32,670 nucleotides of DNA. Source: an uncultured Flavihumibacter sp. Lineage in GTDB: Bacteria > Bacteroidota > Bacteroidia > Chitinophagales > Chitinophagaceae. The position numbers and the translations under genes were made by a program. The stretch is from assembly GCA_946482545.1 (NCBI GenBank), contig CAMLRX010000051.1, positions 1-32,670 of the forward strand, written 5' to 3'. Below, one piece after another: positions 9,067 through 16,874 of this stretch (its first letter is position 1; each line of letters opens with the position of its first letter). The notes beneath the pieces are model-generated. The model worked only from the letters and a program-made list of their open reading frames with translations. It had not been told where the DNA came from and did no database searches.

Positions 9067-10033
9067 TGAGAGGCTTCACATGCAGGTCGTAAAATGAACG
9101 CAGCTTTTGATGGGTTTCCTCATTTAATGGAGGAAGCGCGGCGGCTTTCATATTCGTTTCCACCTGCGACGGCCTGCTGGCGCCGGGAATAATGGTGGTT
9201 ACTTCCGGGTGATCGAGGATCCAGCGCAGCGCCCATTGTGCCGTGCGGTTGTCGGGCAGCATAGCAGCCATTTCCGCGGCAAGTTTTACCCCTGCTGAAA
9301 AAGGCATGCCTGAAAAAGTTTCTCCCGCGTTAAAAGCCTCACCGTTCGCATTGTATTGCCGGTGGTCTTTTTCGCTGAATCTAGTGTCTGTATTAAATTT
9401 CCCGGTGAGTAGTCCGCTGGCGAGGGGCACCCTTATGATAAGGGCCACATTTTTTTCCGCGGCTTTCTGAAATACTTCCTCAGCTACGTGCTGACGGAAC
9501 AGGTTAAAAATGATCTGCAAAGAAGCAATACCTTCCTGTTCCAGACAAAGCAGCGCTTCTTCGGATGTTTCCACGCTGGCGCCCCAGTACCGGATCAGCC
9601 CCTCGTTCTGAAGGGTGCGTAAATGTTCAAATACGGTTCCTTCTTTCATGGTTTCAGTAGGAATACAATGCAGTTGCTCCAGGAAAAGCTGCGGCAACCC
9701 GAGATGCCCGAGTGAGTGGAGCACTTGTTTTCGCATAGACTCCAGTGTGAAATTCTGTGGCCATCCATTGGGTGCGTCATGTCTTCTGCCCAGTTTGGTG
9801 GCCACGAACAATGGGGTATCTGTTTTTTTCAGGAAAGCCCCGATCGTTTTTTCACTGATGCCCATGCCGTAAACATCCGCGGTATCAATAAAATTTCCAC
9901 CAAGGTCAACAAATTGTTGCAGGATGGAGAAAGCTTCGTTTTCATCCACCACGCCCCAGTCGGCGCTGCCCAGTTGCCAGGTGCCGAGTCCTATTTCCGA
10001 TATTTTTTCCGATTGAAATGTTCTGTAATTCAT
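9050..10033 (-). CDS. Aldo/keto reductase
   Basis: A 327-residue soluble NAD(P)H-dependent aldo/keto reductase with a TIM barrel. The catalytic tetrad is visible: Asp50 and Tyr55 in the FIDTADVYG motif, Lys80 in FVATKLG and His122 in LEQLHCIP. The C-terminal segment (ALRWILDHPEVTTIIPGASRPSQVETN) is the usual cofactor-binding region of the general stress/YdhF-like AKR class. There is no signal peptide, so it acts in the cytoplasm on a small carbonyl or sugar aldehyde that cannot be named. The gene faces the glycosidase operon and is divergent from the lipoprotein/GT2 pair. A TATCTTCG sequence a few bases upstream of the ATG resembles the Bacteroidota -7 box, which would give a very short leader. 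Confidence 0.92.
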   Translation of the reverse strand: MNYRTFQSEKISEIGLGTWQLGSADWGVVDENEAFSILQQFVDLGGNFIDTADVYGMGISEKTIGAFLKKTDTPLFVATKLGRRHDAPNGWPQNFTLESMRKQVLHSLGHLGLPQLFLEQLHCIPTETMKEGTVFEHLRTLQNEGLIRYWGASVETSEEALLCLEQEGIASLQIIFNLFRQHVAEEVFQKAAEKNVALIIRVPLASGLLTGKFNTDTRFSEKDHRQYNANGEAFNAGETFSGMPFSAGVKLAAEMAAMLPDNRTAQWALRWILDHPEVTTIIPGASRPSQVETNMKAAALPPLNEETHQKLRSFYDLHVKPLIRGHY

Positions 10034-10131
10034 CTTACGAAGATAGGCCGGAGCGTGTATGGAGAAAGAGAATTTTGTTCAGAATAAGGATAATATGATA
10101 AAAGAAACAGCATTTTTAAAGCGTTGTTGAT

Positions 10132-10139
10132 TACCTTAG
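10132..10139 (+). promoter_or_regulatory. Possible -7 box of the lipoprotein/GT2 operon
   Basis: TACCTTAG matches TAnnTTTG in seven of eight positions and lies 51 bases before the start at 10191, in the divergent 157-base gap. No convincing TTG lies at the expected -33 distance, so the call is weak. Confidence 0.3.
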
Positions 10140-10190
10140 CCCCAGCCTCAAATGAACCAGCATCCTTTGAAAGTCCTATAAATCAAATGT

Positions 10191-11507
10191 ATGCGGATCC
10201 TGGAACCAATTTGTTTGTTTTTCTTCACCTGTTTCCTATGTGCCTGTAGTTCAGGTGAAAATAATGGTGCGTCCCAACAGGCGGAAGGGAAAACGGTCGA
10301 ATTAAAAAAGACAGATGGGCGCTGGATGTTGTACAGGAATGGACAACCTTTTCTGGTGAAGGGTGGCGCAGGTTATACTTACCTTGAAGAATTGGCTGGT
10401 ATTGGCGGAAACACCATCAGAACCTGGGATACCAGCAATCTCGGTGCTATTCTGGATAAGGCCGATAGCCTTGGGTTGGCAGTAGTTGCAGGCTTTGATA
10501 TCCCCGGAAGTCACCAGGCCTCCGGTTTTTACAGGGATACAGCGAAGGTGAATGCTTTGATGCGTGATCTTGAAGTATGTGTGAAAAAATACAGGCACCA
10601 TCCGGCCCTGCTGCTCTGGTGCCTGGGTAATGAATTGAGGTTTCCTTTCCATGTACGGCATATCCCTTTTTACGATGCCTACAATAAAATGTTGCGGCTG
10701 ATTAAACAGGAAGATCCCGATCACCCGGTTACCACACCACTCGCGAATTTTGAGAAACGGGAAATCATTAATATCCAGGCCAGAATCAACGGACTTGATT
10801 TCATCTCTATCAATACTTTTGGACGGATGACCCGGCTGAAAGAGGATCTTCGTTCTTTCAACTGGTTCTGGGATGGCCCATTTCTGCTCACCGAATGGGG
10901 TGTGCCGGGAGGATGGGAATCGGAAACTACCGCTTGGCAATCTTCCATAGAAAATACGAGCACTAAAAATGCTGAACAGTTGCGGGAACTTTATAGAACG
11001 GCAATACCGCATGATGATCCCCGCTTTCTCGGGTCGCTCGTTTTTTTCTGGGGCAATAAGCAGGAATATACCCATACCTGGTTCAGTTTTTTCACCGACA
11101 ATGGGCTCCCTACCGAAACAGTAGAAGCCCTGAAAGATTGCTGGAGTGATACGGTAACAACACATCTTTCCCCGGATATAAAGTATATGCTGGTGGATAA
11201 GAAGGGAGCCAGGGATCAGTTGTTGTTTGCGCCGGGAACCATGCATACGGCTGAAATTTTAATGAACAACACCAAAGGGACTGCAGGTTATGCCTGGGAA
11301 ATCATCCGCGACGACTGGTGGGGACAGTACACCGGCAAGTGGATCAAGCCGTTCCCCGAAACAAATTTATGGAAGGATAGTACTGGTGAGGCCGTGGTTT
11401 TTAAAGCTCCGCAGCAGGAAGGCCCCTACCGTATATTTGTTACTGCTAAAAATAATAATGGATATGCCGCTACGGCCAATACACCATTTTATGTTGTAGG
11501 AGAATGA
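10191..11507 (+). CDS. Lipoprotein glycoside hydrolase, GH2-type TIM barrel
   Basis: A 438-residue protein with a lipoprotein signal ending at LCAC, lipid-bearing Cys19. Residues of roughly 45-320 form a clan GH-A TIM barrel like the catalytic domain of GH2 enzymes. The likely acid/base is Glu148 (WCLGNE) and the likely nucleophile is Glu235 (LLTEWGVPGG). A beta-sandwich tail follows (YAWEIIRDDWWGQY ... FYVVGE). The expected reaction is retaining hydrolysis or transglycosylation of a beta-linked polymer at the cell envelope. Its last codon overlaps the next gene's start (ATGA), and the C-terminus of that synthase contains a degenerate copy of the same barrel plus sandwich. This makes it probable that the enzyme trims or remodels the polymer made by the synthase. 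The substrate cannot be read from the sequence. Confidence 0.8.
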   Translation: MRILEPICLFFFTCFLCACSSGENNGASQQAEGKTVELKKTDGRWMLYRNGQPFLVKGGAGYTYLEELAGIGGNTIRTWDTSNLGAILDKADSLGLAVVAGFDIPGSHQASGFYRDTAKVNALMRDLEVCVKKYRHHPALLLWCLGNELRFPFHVRHIPFYDAYNKMLRLIKQEDPDHPVTTPLANFEKREIINIQARINGLDFISINTFGRMTRLKEDLRSFNWFWDGPFLLTEWGVPGGWESETTAWQSSIENTSTKNAEQLRELYRTAIPHDDPRFLGSLVFFWGNKQEYTHTWFSFFTDNGLPTETVEALKDCWSDTVTTHLSPDIKYMLVDKKGARDQLLFAPGTMHTAEILMNNTKGTAGYAWEIIRDDWWGQYTGKWIKPFPETNLWKDSTGEAVVFKAPQQEGPYRIFVTAKNNNGYAATANTPFYVVGE

Positions 11508-14500
11508 AAGTAAAGGAGAGTTTTGTAGACAGACCATCACGGAAGGAGCGCATAAAGCTCCGTGTGCTCATTGTAATGGGCGTTATAGCACTTTGCTTTT
11601 TCATTCATGCAATCGTAGTAGCCTCGGAAAGGGACAATTTTCTGCTTTACCTGCTTTTAATGACCACCCTGGCCTATTTCTGTTTGAAGGCCCTTCACGA
11701 ATGGTACCATTATTTTTCAATATCAGCACCTCCGCTAAAGCAAACAGACAAGTTATATTCCGTTGATGTATTCACAACTTTTTGCGCAGGAGAACCATAC
11801 GATATGTTGCAGCAAACGCTTCAGGCGGCTGTAGCCATGGATTATCCTTCTTTTGTGGTGTGGTGTTGTGATGAAGCGGACGACCCTTTGGTGCGGAGCA
11901 TCTGTCAGGAACTGGGGGTAAAACATGTAACCAGAAAAGATAAGAGGGATGCGAAAGCAGGTAACATCAACAATGCATTAAAACTTGCCAATGGGGAATT
12001 GTGCCTTGTGCTGGATCCCGACCATGTGCCGGCCCCCGGTTTTCTGAAAGCGGTTGTTCCCTATTTTGATGATCCTGGTATTGGCTTTGTTCAGGTGGTA
12101 CAGGCTTACTACAACCATCCCGAAAGTCTTGTGGCGAAAGGCGCCGCGCAGCAAACTTACCAGTTTTACGGCCCGATGATGATGTGCATGCACACTTATG
12201 GTACGGTGCAGGCCATCGGCGCGAATTGTACCTTCCGGCGCTCCGCGCTTGACACCATTGGCGGACATGCCGCAGGACTTGCAGAAGACATGCACACAGC
12301 CATGAAACTTCATGCCAAAGGATGGAAATCAACCTATCTCCCGGCAGTACTCTCACGCGGACTAGTGCCTTCCACACTCTCGGCGTATTATAAACAACAG
12401 TTGAAATGGTCAAGAGGTACTTTCGAGTTGCTGGTAACCGCTTTTCCACGGTTGTTCAAACATTTTACATGGCGGCAGCGGCTTCATTATTTCACTTTGC
12501 CTTTTCATTATGCCGGAGGACTTATATTCCTCATCAATTTTCTTATCCCCATACTGAGTTTGTTGACGGGCGCAATGCCCCTTGATATAGATATTACCGA
12601 GTTCGCGCTGGCGGGTTTTCCATTATTTACCATGATCCTGCTGATCAGGCATTATGTGCAGCACTGGGTGGCCGAAGAAACAGAACGGGGTATACATGTG
12701 GTGGGTGGTTTTCTGCAGATCGGCACCTGGTGGATACACCTCCTGGGGATGTATTATACCCTGATCCGGAAAAAGATTCCTTATATCCCTACACCCAAGC
12801 ATGGTAACGATCATACACCGCTTGCGCTGAATCTTCCTAACCTTTTTGTGATTACCGCCTCTTTGCTGGCCATCGTGTTGGGACTCAACTACGACCTGAA
12901 CCCTTATTCCCTGTTTATGGCTGCCTTGGCAGGGGTGAACGTTTGCATCATGGTGGTGGTTTTGCTGATTTCAAAAAATGAACAACGGGATTGGGATGGG
13001 GTGCCTTCCCGTACCAGAAAGGTGAAAATGGGTTTTTGGAAATGGCGACACGGCGTGTATGCTTTCCTGAGAAAATATGCACTCATCTGTGCCATGGTGG
13101 TATTAGTGGCGGCTGCGTGGGGATACCTGTCGGGAGATGCGGAATCAACACTTGGTGAAACATCCGGAGTCCTGCATAAGGCTGAACGGTTTTATTGGGG
13201 AAGGATGGATAATGTCGGGCAACAAGGGAAAGTAAGTGGCCTTACAAGTATGCTTGCATTCGATGTGGACCAATTGAATGAAGGAGCGCTAGTGCCCGTG
13301 ATAAATCGTATTGTGTCAAAAGGCGCTATCCCATTTATAAGGTGTACGTTTAAAATTCATGATAACGAGGTATTGCACCAGTGGGCAAATGGCGCTCACG
13401 ATACCGCGTGGGTGGCGTCAGCAGCAGCGCTGGCTAAGGTAAATCATCCGGTATTCATAAGTTTGTCGTTGGGGCAGGAAGAAGGTGCTTCAGGGATATT
13501 GTTCAGAAAGGTATGGGAACGGATACACGGTATTTTTGAAAACGCCGGGGCTGCTCAAATTGTGTGGGTATGGAATGTTGAAGATGCAACAGTTTTACCC
13601 GAAGTATATCCTGGAAAAAGATTTGTTGACTGGCTGATGGTTAACATGAGCGGACCGGATGTTCTTCAGGAAAAAACAACCACGGCTTCTTTTGATGCGC
13701 TGTATACGAAGTGGCGCGAATTGCCTTTACTTCATACAGGGTTGCCGGTTTTGTTCATGGCGCCTTTTCACTCAAACAACGGTTTCAACTTTGTCTGGTG
13801 GAATACAGCCATTGAAACAATACAAAAACACCATCCTGAAGTGCAGGGGGCTTTTGTAGAATGCGATGAAAGAACGGTATTGCAGGTAGATTCGTTACAG
13901 CAGCATTGGAAGGATCAATTGCATTCAATGGTCGATCAATCGTTGTTGGTAAATAGTGGTTCGACAGAAACCGGTAAATCTGTAGAATGGAAGAAACGGC
14001 ATCTTCCCGATTCGCTTAGGGGTGTTATTTATGATAAAGGGTTTCATTGGTTCAGGAATAAGCACGAACCCAGCAGAAAGGCTTTGGAACAGGATTTCAG
14101 TGCAATGAAAAAAGCGGGTATCAACACGGTATTCCGTTCCATGCCAGGCATATACGACCAGAATATCTTGCGGGTAACGGATGAAGCCGGAATGCTGTTG
14201 GTAGCAAGGATTTGGCCGGACTATGATATAGCTGATCTGAACGATGAAAATGCGCTAAACAGGGAGAAGAACAGGATCATTCAACTGGTCAAAAAGCGGT
14301 GTAATGAAAAGAATATCATTGCCTGGAACATCAGCGGAGATGTACTGCAGGCCATTGAACAAAGGTTTTCTGCCCCTGGTGGCTTTGCCTTGAGGGCCAG
14401 ATACCTTGCATGGCTGGAGCAGGTTTGCCGGCTTGTACATGAAATAGATACTGTACGGCCTGTATGCATAGATGTGCGCTGGGACGAACGAGGTGGAGCG

Positions 14501-15130
14501 CGTTTGAAAATATTACAAAGGCATGTGCCGTCTGCTGATGTCTTTCTCTTAACTGCGGACAGTACTAATAAGACAGCACTGAATGCGCCTCTCCCGGACA
14601 AAGCAGTATGGGGAAGCGTTCCAGCCAACTGGTGGGGAGCGTTGGAAAAAACAAACCATTCGCCGCTGGTGCTTCCAGCCTGGCAGGATATGCAAAGCAA
14701 TAATCGCCTGGAATTGGATGGTGTGATGGACCTGAACGGTAACCGCAAGGAAAGTTATGATTCCATGATGCGCTACTGGCGACCAGGTTTAATGTCGGAG
14801 AGGAATGGGGTGCTTCCTGAAATAAAAATCCTCAAACCTGCTAAGGTGGTGCAGGAAAAAGAAGTGCTCACCTACAACCTTTTGTACCGTGCCGGAAAGC
14901 AGCAGACATGGCAATTTATACCGGATTCAGTCCGATCTTTTAAAATTGAATGGTTTCTCATCAGGACAGACGGGTATGGCACTTACCTGAGTATGGTACC
15001 GGTTGGGTACGGCACACAACTTCAACTTACCATTCCGCATGCGCCATTAAAATGCCGCCTGTATGCAAGAATCAGTAAGGATGGTAATGCCAGCACTACG
15101 ATCTCCACATTGAATATTCCTTTGTATTAG
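11504..15130 (+). CDS. GT2 polysaccharide synthase fused to two degenerate glycosidase domains
   Basis: A 1208-residue membrane protein. Two transmembrane segments (about 20-40 and 46-62) precede a processive GT2 domain of the cellulose/mannan/curdlan synthase type, with Asp123, DPD at 171-173, Glu261-Asp262 and QQLKW at 298-302. Several more membrane helices follow (about 333-355, 368-386, 402-420, 446-462, 468-490, 525-541). The outer part, from about 560, contains a GH26-like barrel (GAAQIVWVWNVED, YPGKRFVDW). From about 835 there is a GH2-like barrel plus beta-sandwich resembling the upstream lipoprotein. Both barrels lack their catalytic glutamates (see findings), so they probably bind or guide the nascent glycan. 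The sugar polymerised is unknown; a beta-glucan or beta-mannan is the best guess. Translation is coupled to the lipoprotein gene by a 4-base overlap. Confidence 0.87.
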   Translation: MKVKESFVDRPSRKERIKLRVLIVMGVIALCFFIHAIVVASERDNFLLYLLLMTTLAYFCLKALHEWYHYFSISAPPLKQTDKLYSVDVFTTFCAGEPYDMLQQTLQAAVAMDYPSFVVWCCDEADDPLVRSICQELGVKHVTRKDKRDAKAGNINNALKLANGELCLVLDPDHVPAPGFLKAVVPYFDDPGIGFVQVVQAYYNHPESLVAKGAAQQTYQFYGPMMMCMHTYGTVQAIGANCTFRRSALDTIGGHAAGLAEDMHTAMKLHAKGWKSTYLPAVLSRGLVPSTLSAYYKQQLKWSRGTFELLVTAFPRLFKHFTWRQRLHYFTLPFHYAGGLIFLINFLIPILSLLTGAMPLDIDITEFALAGFPLFTMILLIRHYVQHWVAEETERGIHVVGGFLQIGTWWIHLLGMYYTLIRKKIPYIPTPKHGNDHTPLALNLPNLFVITASLLAIVLGLNYDLNPYSLFMAALAGVNVCIMVVVLLISKNEQRDWDGVPSRTRKVKMGFWKWRHGVYAFLRKYALICAMVVLVAAAWGYLSGDAESTLGETSGVLHKAERFYWGRMDNVGQQGKVSGLTSMLAFDVDQLNEGALVPVINRIVSKGAIPFIRCTFKIHDNEVLHQWANGAHDTAWVASAAALAKVNHPVFISLSLGQEEGASGILFRKVWERIHGIFENAGAAQIVWVWNVEDATVLPEVYPGKRFVDWLMVNMSGPDVLQEKTTTASFDALYTKWRELPLLHTGLPVLFMAPFHSNNGFNFVWWNTAIETIQKHHPEVQGAFVECDERTVLQVDSLQQHWKDQLHSMVDQSLLVNSGSTETGKSVEWKKRHLPDSLRGVIYDKGFHWFRNKHEPSRKALEQDFSAMKKAGINTVFRSMPGIYDQNILRVTDEAGMLLVARIWPDYDIADLNDENALNREKNRIIQLVKKRCNEKNIIAWNISGDVLQAIEQRFSAPGGFALRARYLAWLEQVCRLVHEIDTVRPVCIDVRWDERGGARLKILQRHVPSADVFLLTADSTNKTALNAPLPDKAVWGSVPANWWGALEKTNHSPLVLPAWQDMQSNNRLELDGVMDLNGNRKESYDSMMRYWRPGLMSERNGVLPEIKILKPAKVVQEKEVLTYNLLYRAGKQQTWQFIPDSVRSFKIEWFLIRTDGYGTYLSMVPVGYGTQLQLTIPHAPLKCRLYARISKDGNASTTISTLNIPLY

Positions 15131-15230
15131 CCAGGTTGCTTCAATAGAAGTGTATGTTCAATATGAATTCTATCAACACAACTCCTGTCAACGCTGAACC
15201 TTCAGCCCTGATTCTTTTCAGGAGAAGTGC
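15131..15230. other. Convergent intergenic gap with two small hairpins
   Basis: Between the ends of the GT2 and cytochrome c genes lie two short inverted repeats: GCTGAA-cc-TTCAGC (about 15194-15207) and CCTGA-ttcttt-TCAGG (about 15208-15223). They could help end transcription in both directions, but neither has a strong T tract. Confidence 0.35.
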
Positions 15231-15635
15231 TTATTTCTTCACGCCTTCCACTTGTTTCACTGTTACCATCTTTCCTTTGTTTCCCCAACTGTTGAGGATA
15301 TAGTTCGTAACATCCGCTACTTCCTCGTTGCTGATACCCGGGTTCGGCATGGCCGTACTGTATTTTTGACCGTTTACCGTGATGGTGCCGCTCAAACCAT
15401 ATTTCGCCGCGTAAATGGCGTTGTTAGGGTTCTTCAATATATAATCCGCGCCGGCGAGTGGAGGAATGGCTCCGGGTGTGCCTTTGCCATTGCCCAGGTG
15501 GCAGGTAATGCAAAGTTCTTCATACAATGCTTTTCCACGTGCCTTACTTTTTTCCAGTTCTTTATCCTGGTTGGGTAGAAATGCCAGCAGTGGCATGCAG
15601 GCTGCCAGCACTGCAACTATCTTTTTTTGTTTCAT
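15231..15635 (-). CDS. Exported c-type cytochrome
   Basis: A 134-residue periplasmic mono-haem cytochrome c with a signal peptide (MKQKKIVAVLAACMPLLAFLP). The haem is attached at C42-I-T-C45-H46. The likely distal ligand is Met96 in STAMPNPG, and the helical C-terminal EEVADVTNYILNSWG is typical of class I cytochromes. It begins 26 bases after the sugar dehydrogenase gene on the same strand, so the two are almost certainly co-transcribed. The natural reading is that it takes electrons from that dehydrogenase and passes them to the respiratory chain. Confidence 0.92.
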   Translation of the reverse strand: MKQKKIVAVLAACMPLLAFLPNQDKELEKSKARGKALYEELCITCHLGNGKGTPGAIPPLAGADYILKNPNNAIYAAKYGLSGTITVNGQKYSTAMPNPGISNEEVADVTNYILNSWGNKGKMVTVKQVEGVKK

Positions 15636-15661
15636 GTCTCGGATGTGGTGTAAACCCCCGG

Positions 15662-16798
15662 TCAGGCGGCGGGTACGATCTTAATAATTTTTCCTCCTTC
15701 AACGGATACATAAATGAACCCATCAGGTCCCTGCTCTACATTGCGCACCCTGCCGATCTTGTCCAGCAGTATTTCCCGGTGTGTTACCTTATCGCCGTTG
15801 AGTTCCAGCCTTTCCAGTCTTTGTAGTACCAAGCCGCAAACCAGTACATTTCCTTTCCAGGAAGGATATTTGTTGCCGGTTACGAAAACGAGGTTACTCG
15901 TGGCGATGGAGGGTTTCCAGTAGAAAACAGGCGCTTCTATTCCTGGTAACGCGGTATCTTTTGAAATAATTTCTCCGTTGTAATCGATCCCGAAAGTCAC
16001 CTTCGGCCACCCGTAATTTTTTCCTTTCCGCACAATGTTCAGTTCATCACCGCCCATCGGACCATGTTCTGTTTCCCAGAGTTCTCCGGTTTGAGGGTGC
16101 AGTCTTAAGCCCTGCGGGTTCCGGTGTCCGTAAGAGTAGATGGCTTTGATGGCCCCGGGTGTATTGTAAAAAGGATTGTCTGTTGGAATGGTGCCATCAT
16201 CTTTTATCCGGTACACTTTTCCGTTATAAGTTTCCAGCGACTGTGCCTTTTCTTTTTCTCCTCTTTCTCCGATAGAGAAATATAGGTAGCCATCTTTCCC
16301 GAATTCCATTCTTCCCCCGAAGTGAACGCCTGAAGTGGTGTACGGTGCGCCTTTGAAGAGCACTTCCTGGTCGGTGAGCGCATTGCCTTTCAGTTTCGCC
16401 CGCATAATATGCGTCATGCCTCCGTTCCCGTCAGGATTAGGCGCGGAATAGGAAATATAGATCCAGCCGTTCTCCGCGTATTTCGGATGCAGTTGCAGGT
16501 CGAATAGTCCACCCTGCCCGCGGGCATACACCTTCGGCACTCCGGTGATCTCCTGCTCCAGCACTTTTCCATTCCGGATCACTTTGATCTGCCCCGACTT
16601 CTCCGTTACAAGGATATCACCGTTGGGTAGGAACTCCATGCCCCATGGCACATTGATGCCGGTTTCAATGATCTCCATGTTAAACGTGAGCTTCTCCGAT
16701 TTAATCGGGTCCTGCTCCGAAAAGCCGGACATTACACAGGCGATGGCGGAACAGGATACCGCCACCAGCAGGGGCCATTTTAAATTAAACTTCAGCAT
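15662..16798 (-). CDS. PQQ-type soluble sugar dehydrogenase (GSDH family), probable lipoprotein
   Basis: A 378-residue six-bladed beta-propeller of the GSDH/aldose sugar dehydrogenase family, which oxidises aldoses with PQQ in the periplasm. Family signatures are present: VPWGMEFLPNGDILVTEKSG, GVHFGGR with the expected catalytic His159, YGHRNPQGL and EHGPMGGDELN. The N-terminus ends its hydrophobic stretch at AIAC (Cys21), a non-ideal lipobox; simple secretion is the alternative. It is followed by a cytochrome c gene, a plausible electron acceptor. A perfect 9-base inverted repeat begins right next to the start codon (separate entry). No PQQ biosynthesis genes are visible in this window. Confidence 0.9.
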   Translation of the reverse strand: MLKFNLKWPLLVAVSCSAIACVMSGFSEQDPIKSEKLTFNMEIIETGINVPWGMEFLPNGDILVTEKSGQIKVIRNGKVLEQEITGVPKVYARGQGGLFDLQLHPKYAENGWIYISYSAPNPDGNGGMTHIMRAKLKGNALTDQEVLFKGAPYTTSGVHFGGRMEFGKDGYLYFSIGERGEKEKAQSLETYNGKVYRIKDDGTIPTDNPFYNTPGAIKAIYSYGHRNPQGLRLHPQTGELWETEHGPMGGDELNIVRKGKNYGWPKVTFGIDYNGEIISKDTALPGIEAPVFYWKPSIATSNLVFVTGNKYPSWKGNVLVCGLVLQRLERLELNGDKVTHREILLDKIGRVRNVEQGPDGFIYVSVEGGKIIKIVPAA

Positions 16799-16843
16799 GT
16801 AAGGTGTTTTGAGTAAATGTTCCGTAAATATAGGACACCTTAC
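16799..16843 (-). promoter_or_regulatory. Inverted repeat and possible -7 box before the sugar dehydrogenase
   Basis: Arms GTAAGGTGT and ACACCTTAC (16799-16807 and 16835-16843) are perfect complements, and the inner arm directly abuts the ATG. Between them, on the coding strand, TATATTTA (16825-16832) is one mismatch from the TAnnTTTG -7 box. The element could be an operator around the promoter. If transcription starts farther upstream, it could instead be a leader hairpin hiding the ribosome site. Confidence 0.45.
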
Positions 16844-16874
16844 TGAGTTCTTAGGACAGTGTTTTAACGGATGG

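Noticed and set aside
11504..15130. Two separate genes (synthase and glycosidase) joined by a missed stop
   Set aside because: The frame is continuous with membrane segments leading into the outer domains, and no internal start with a signal peptide is seen.
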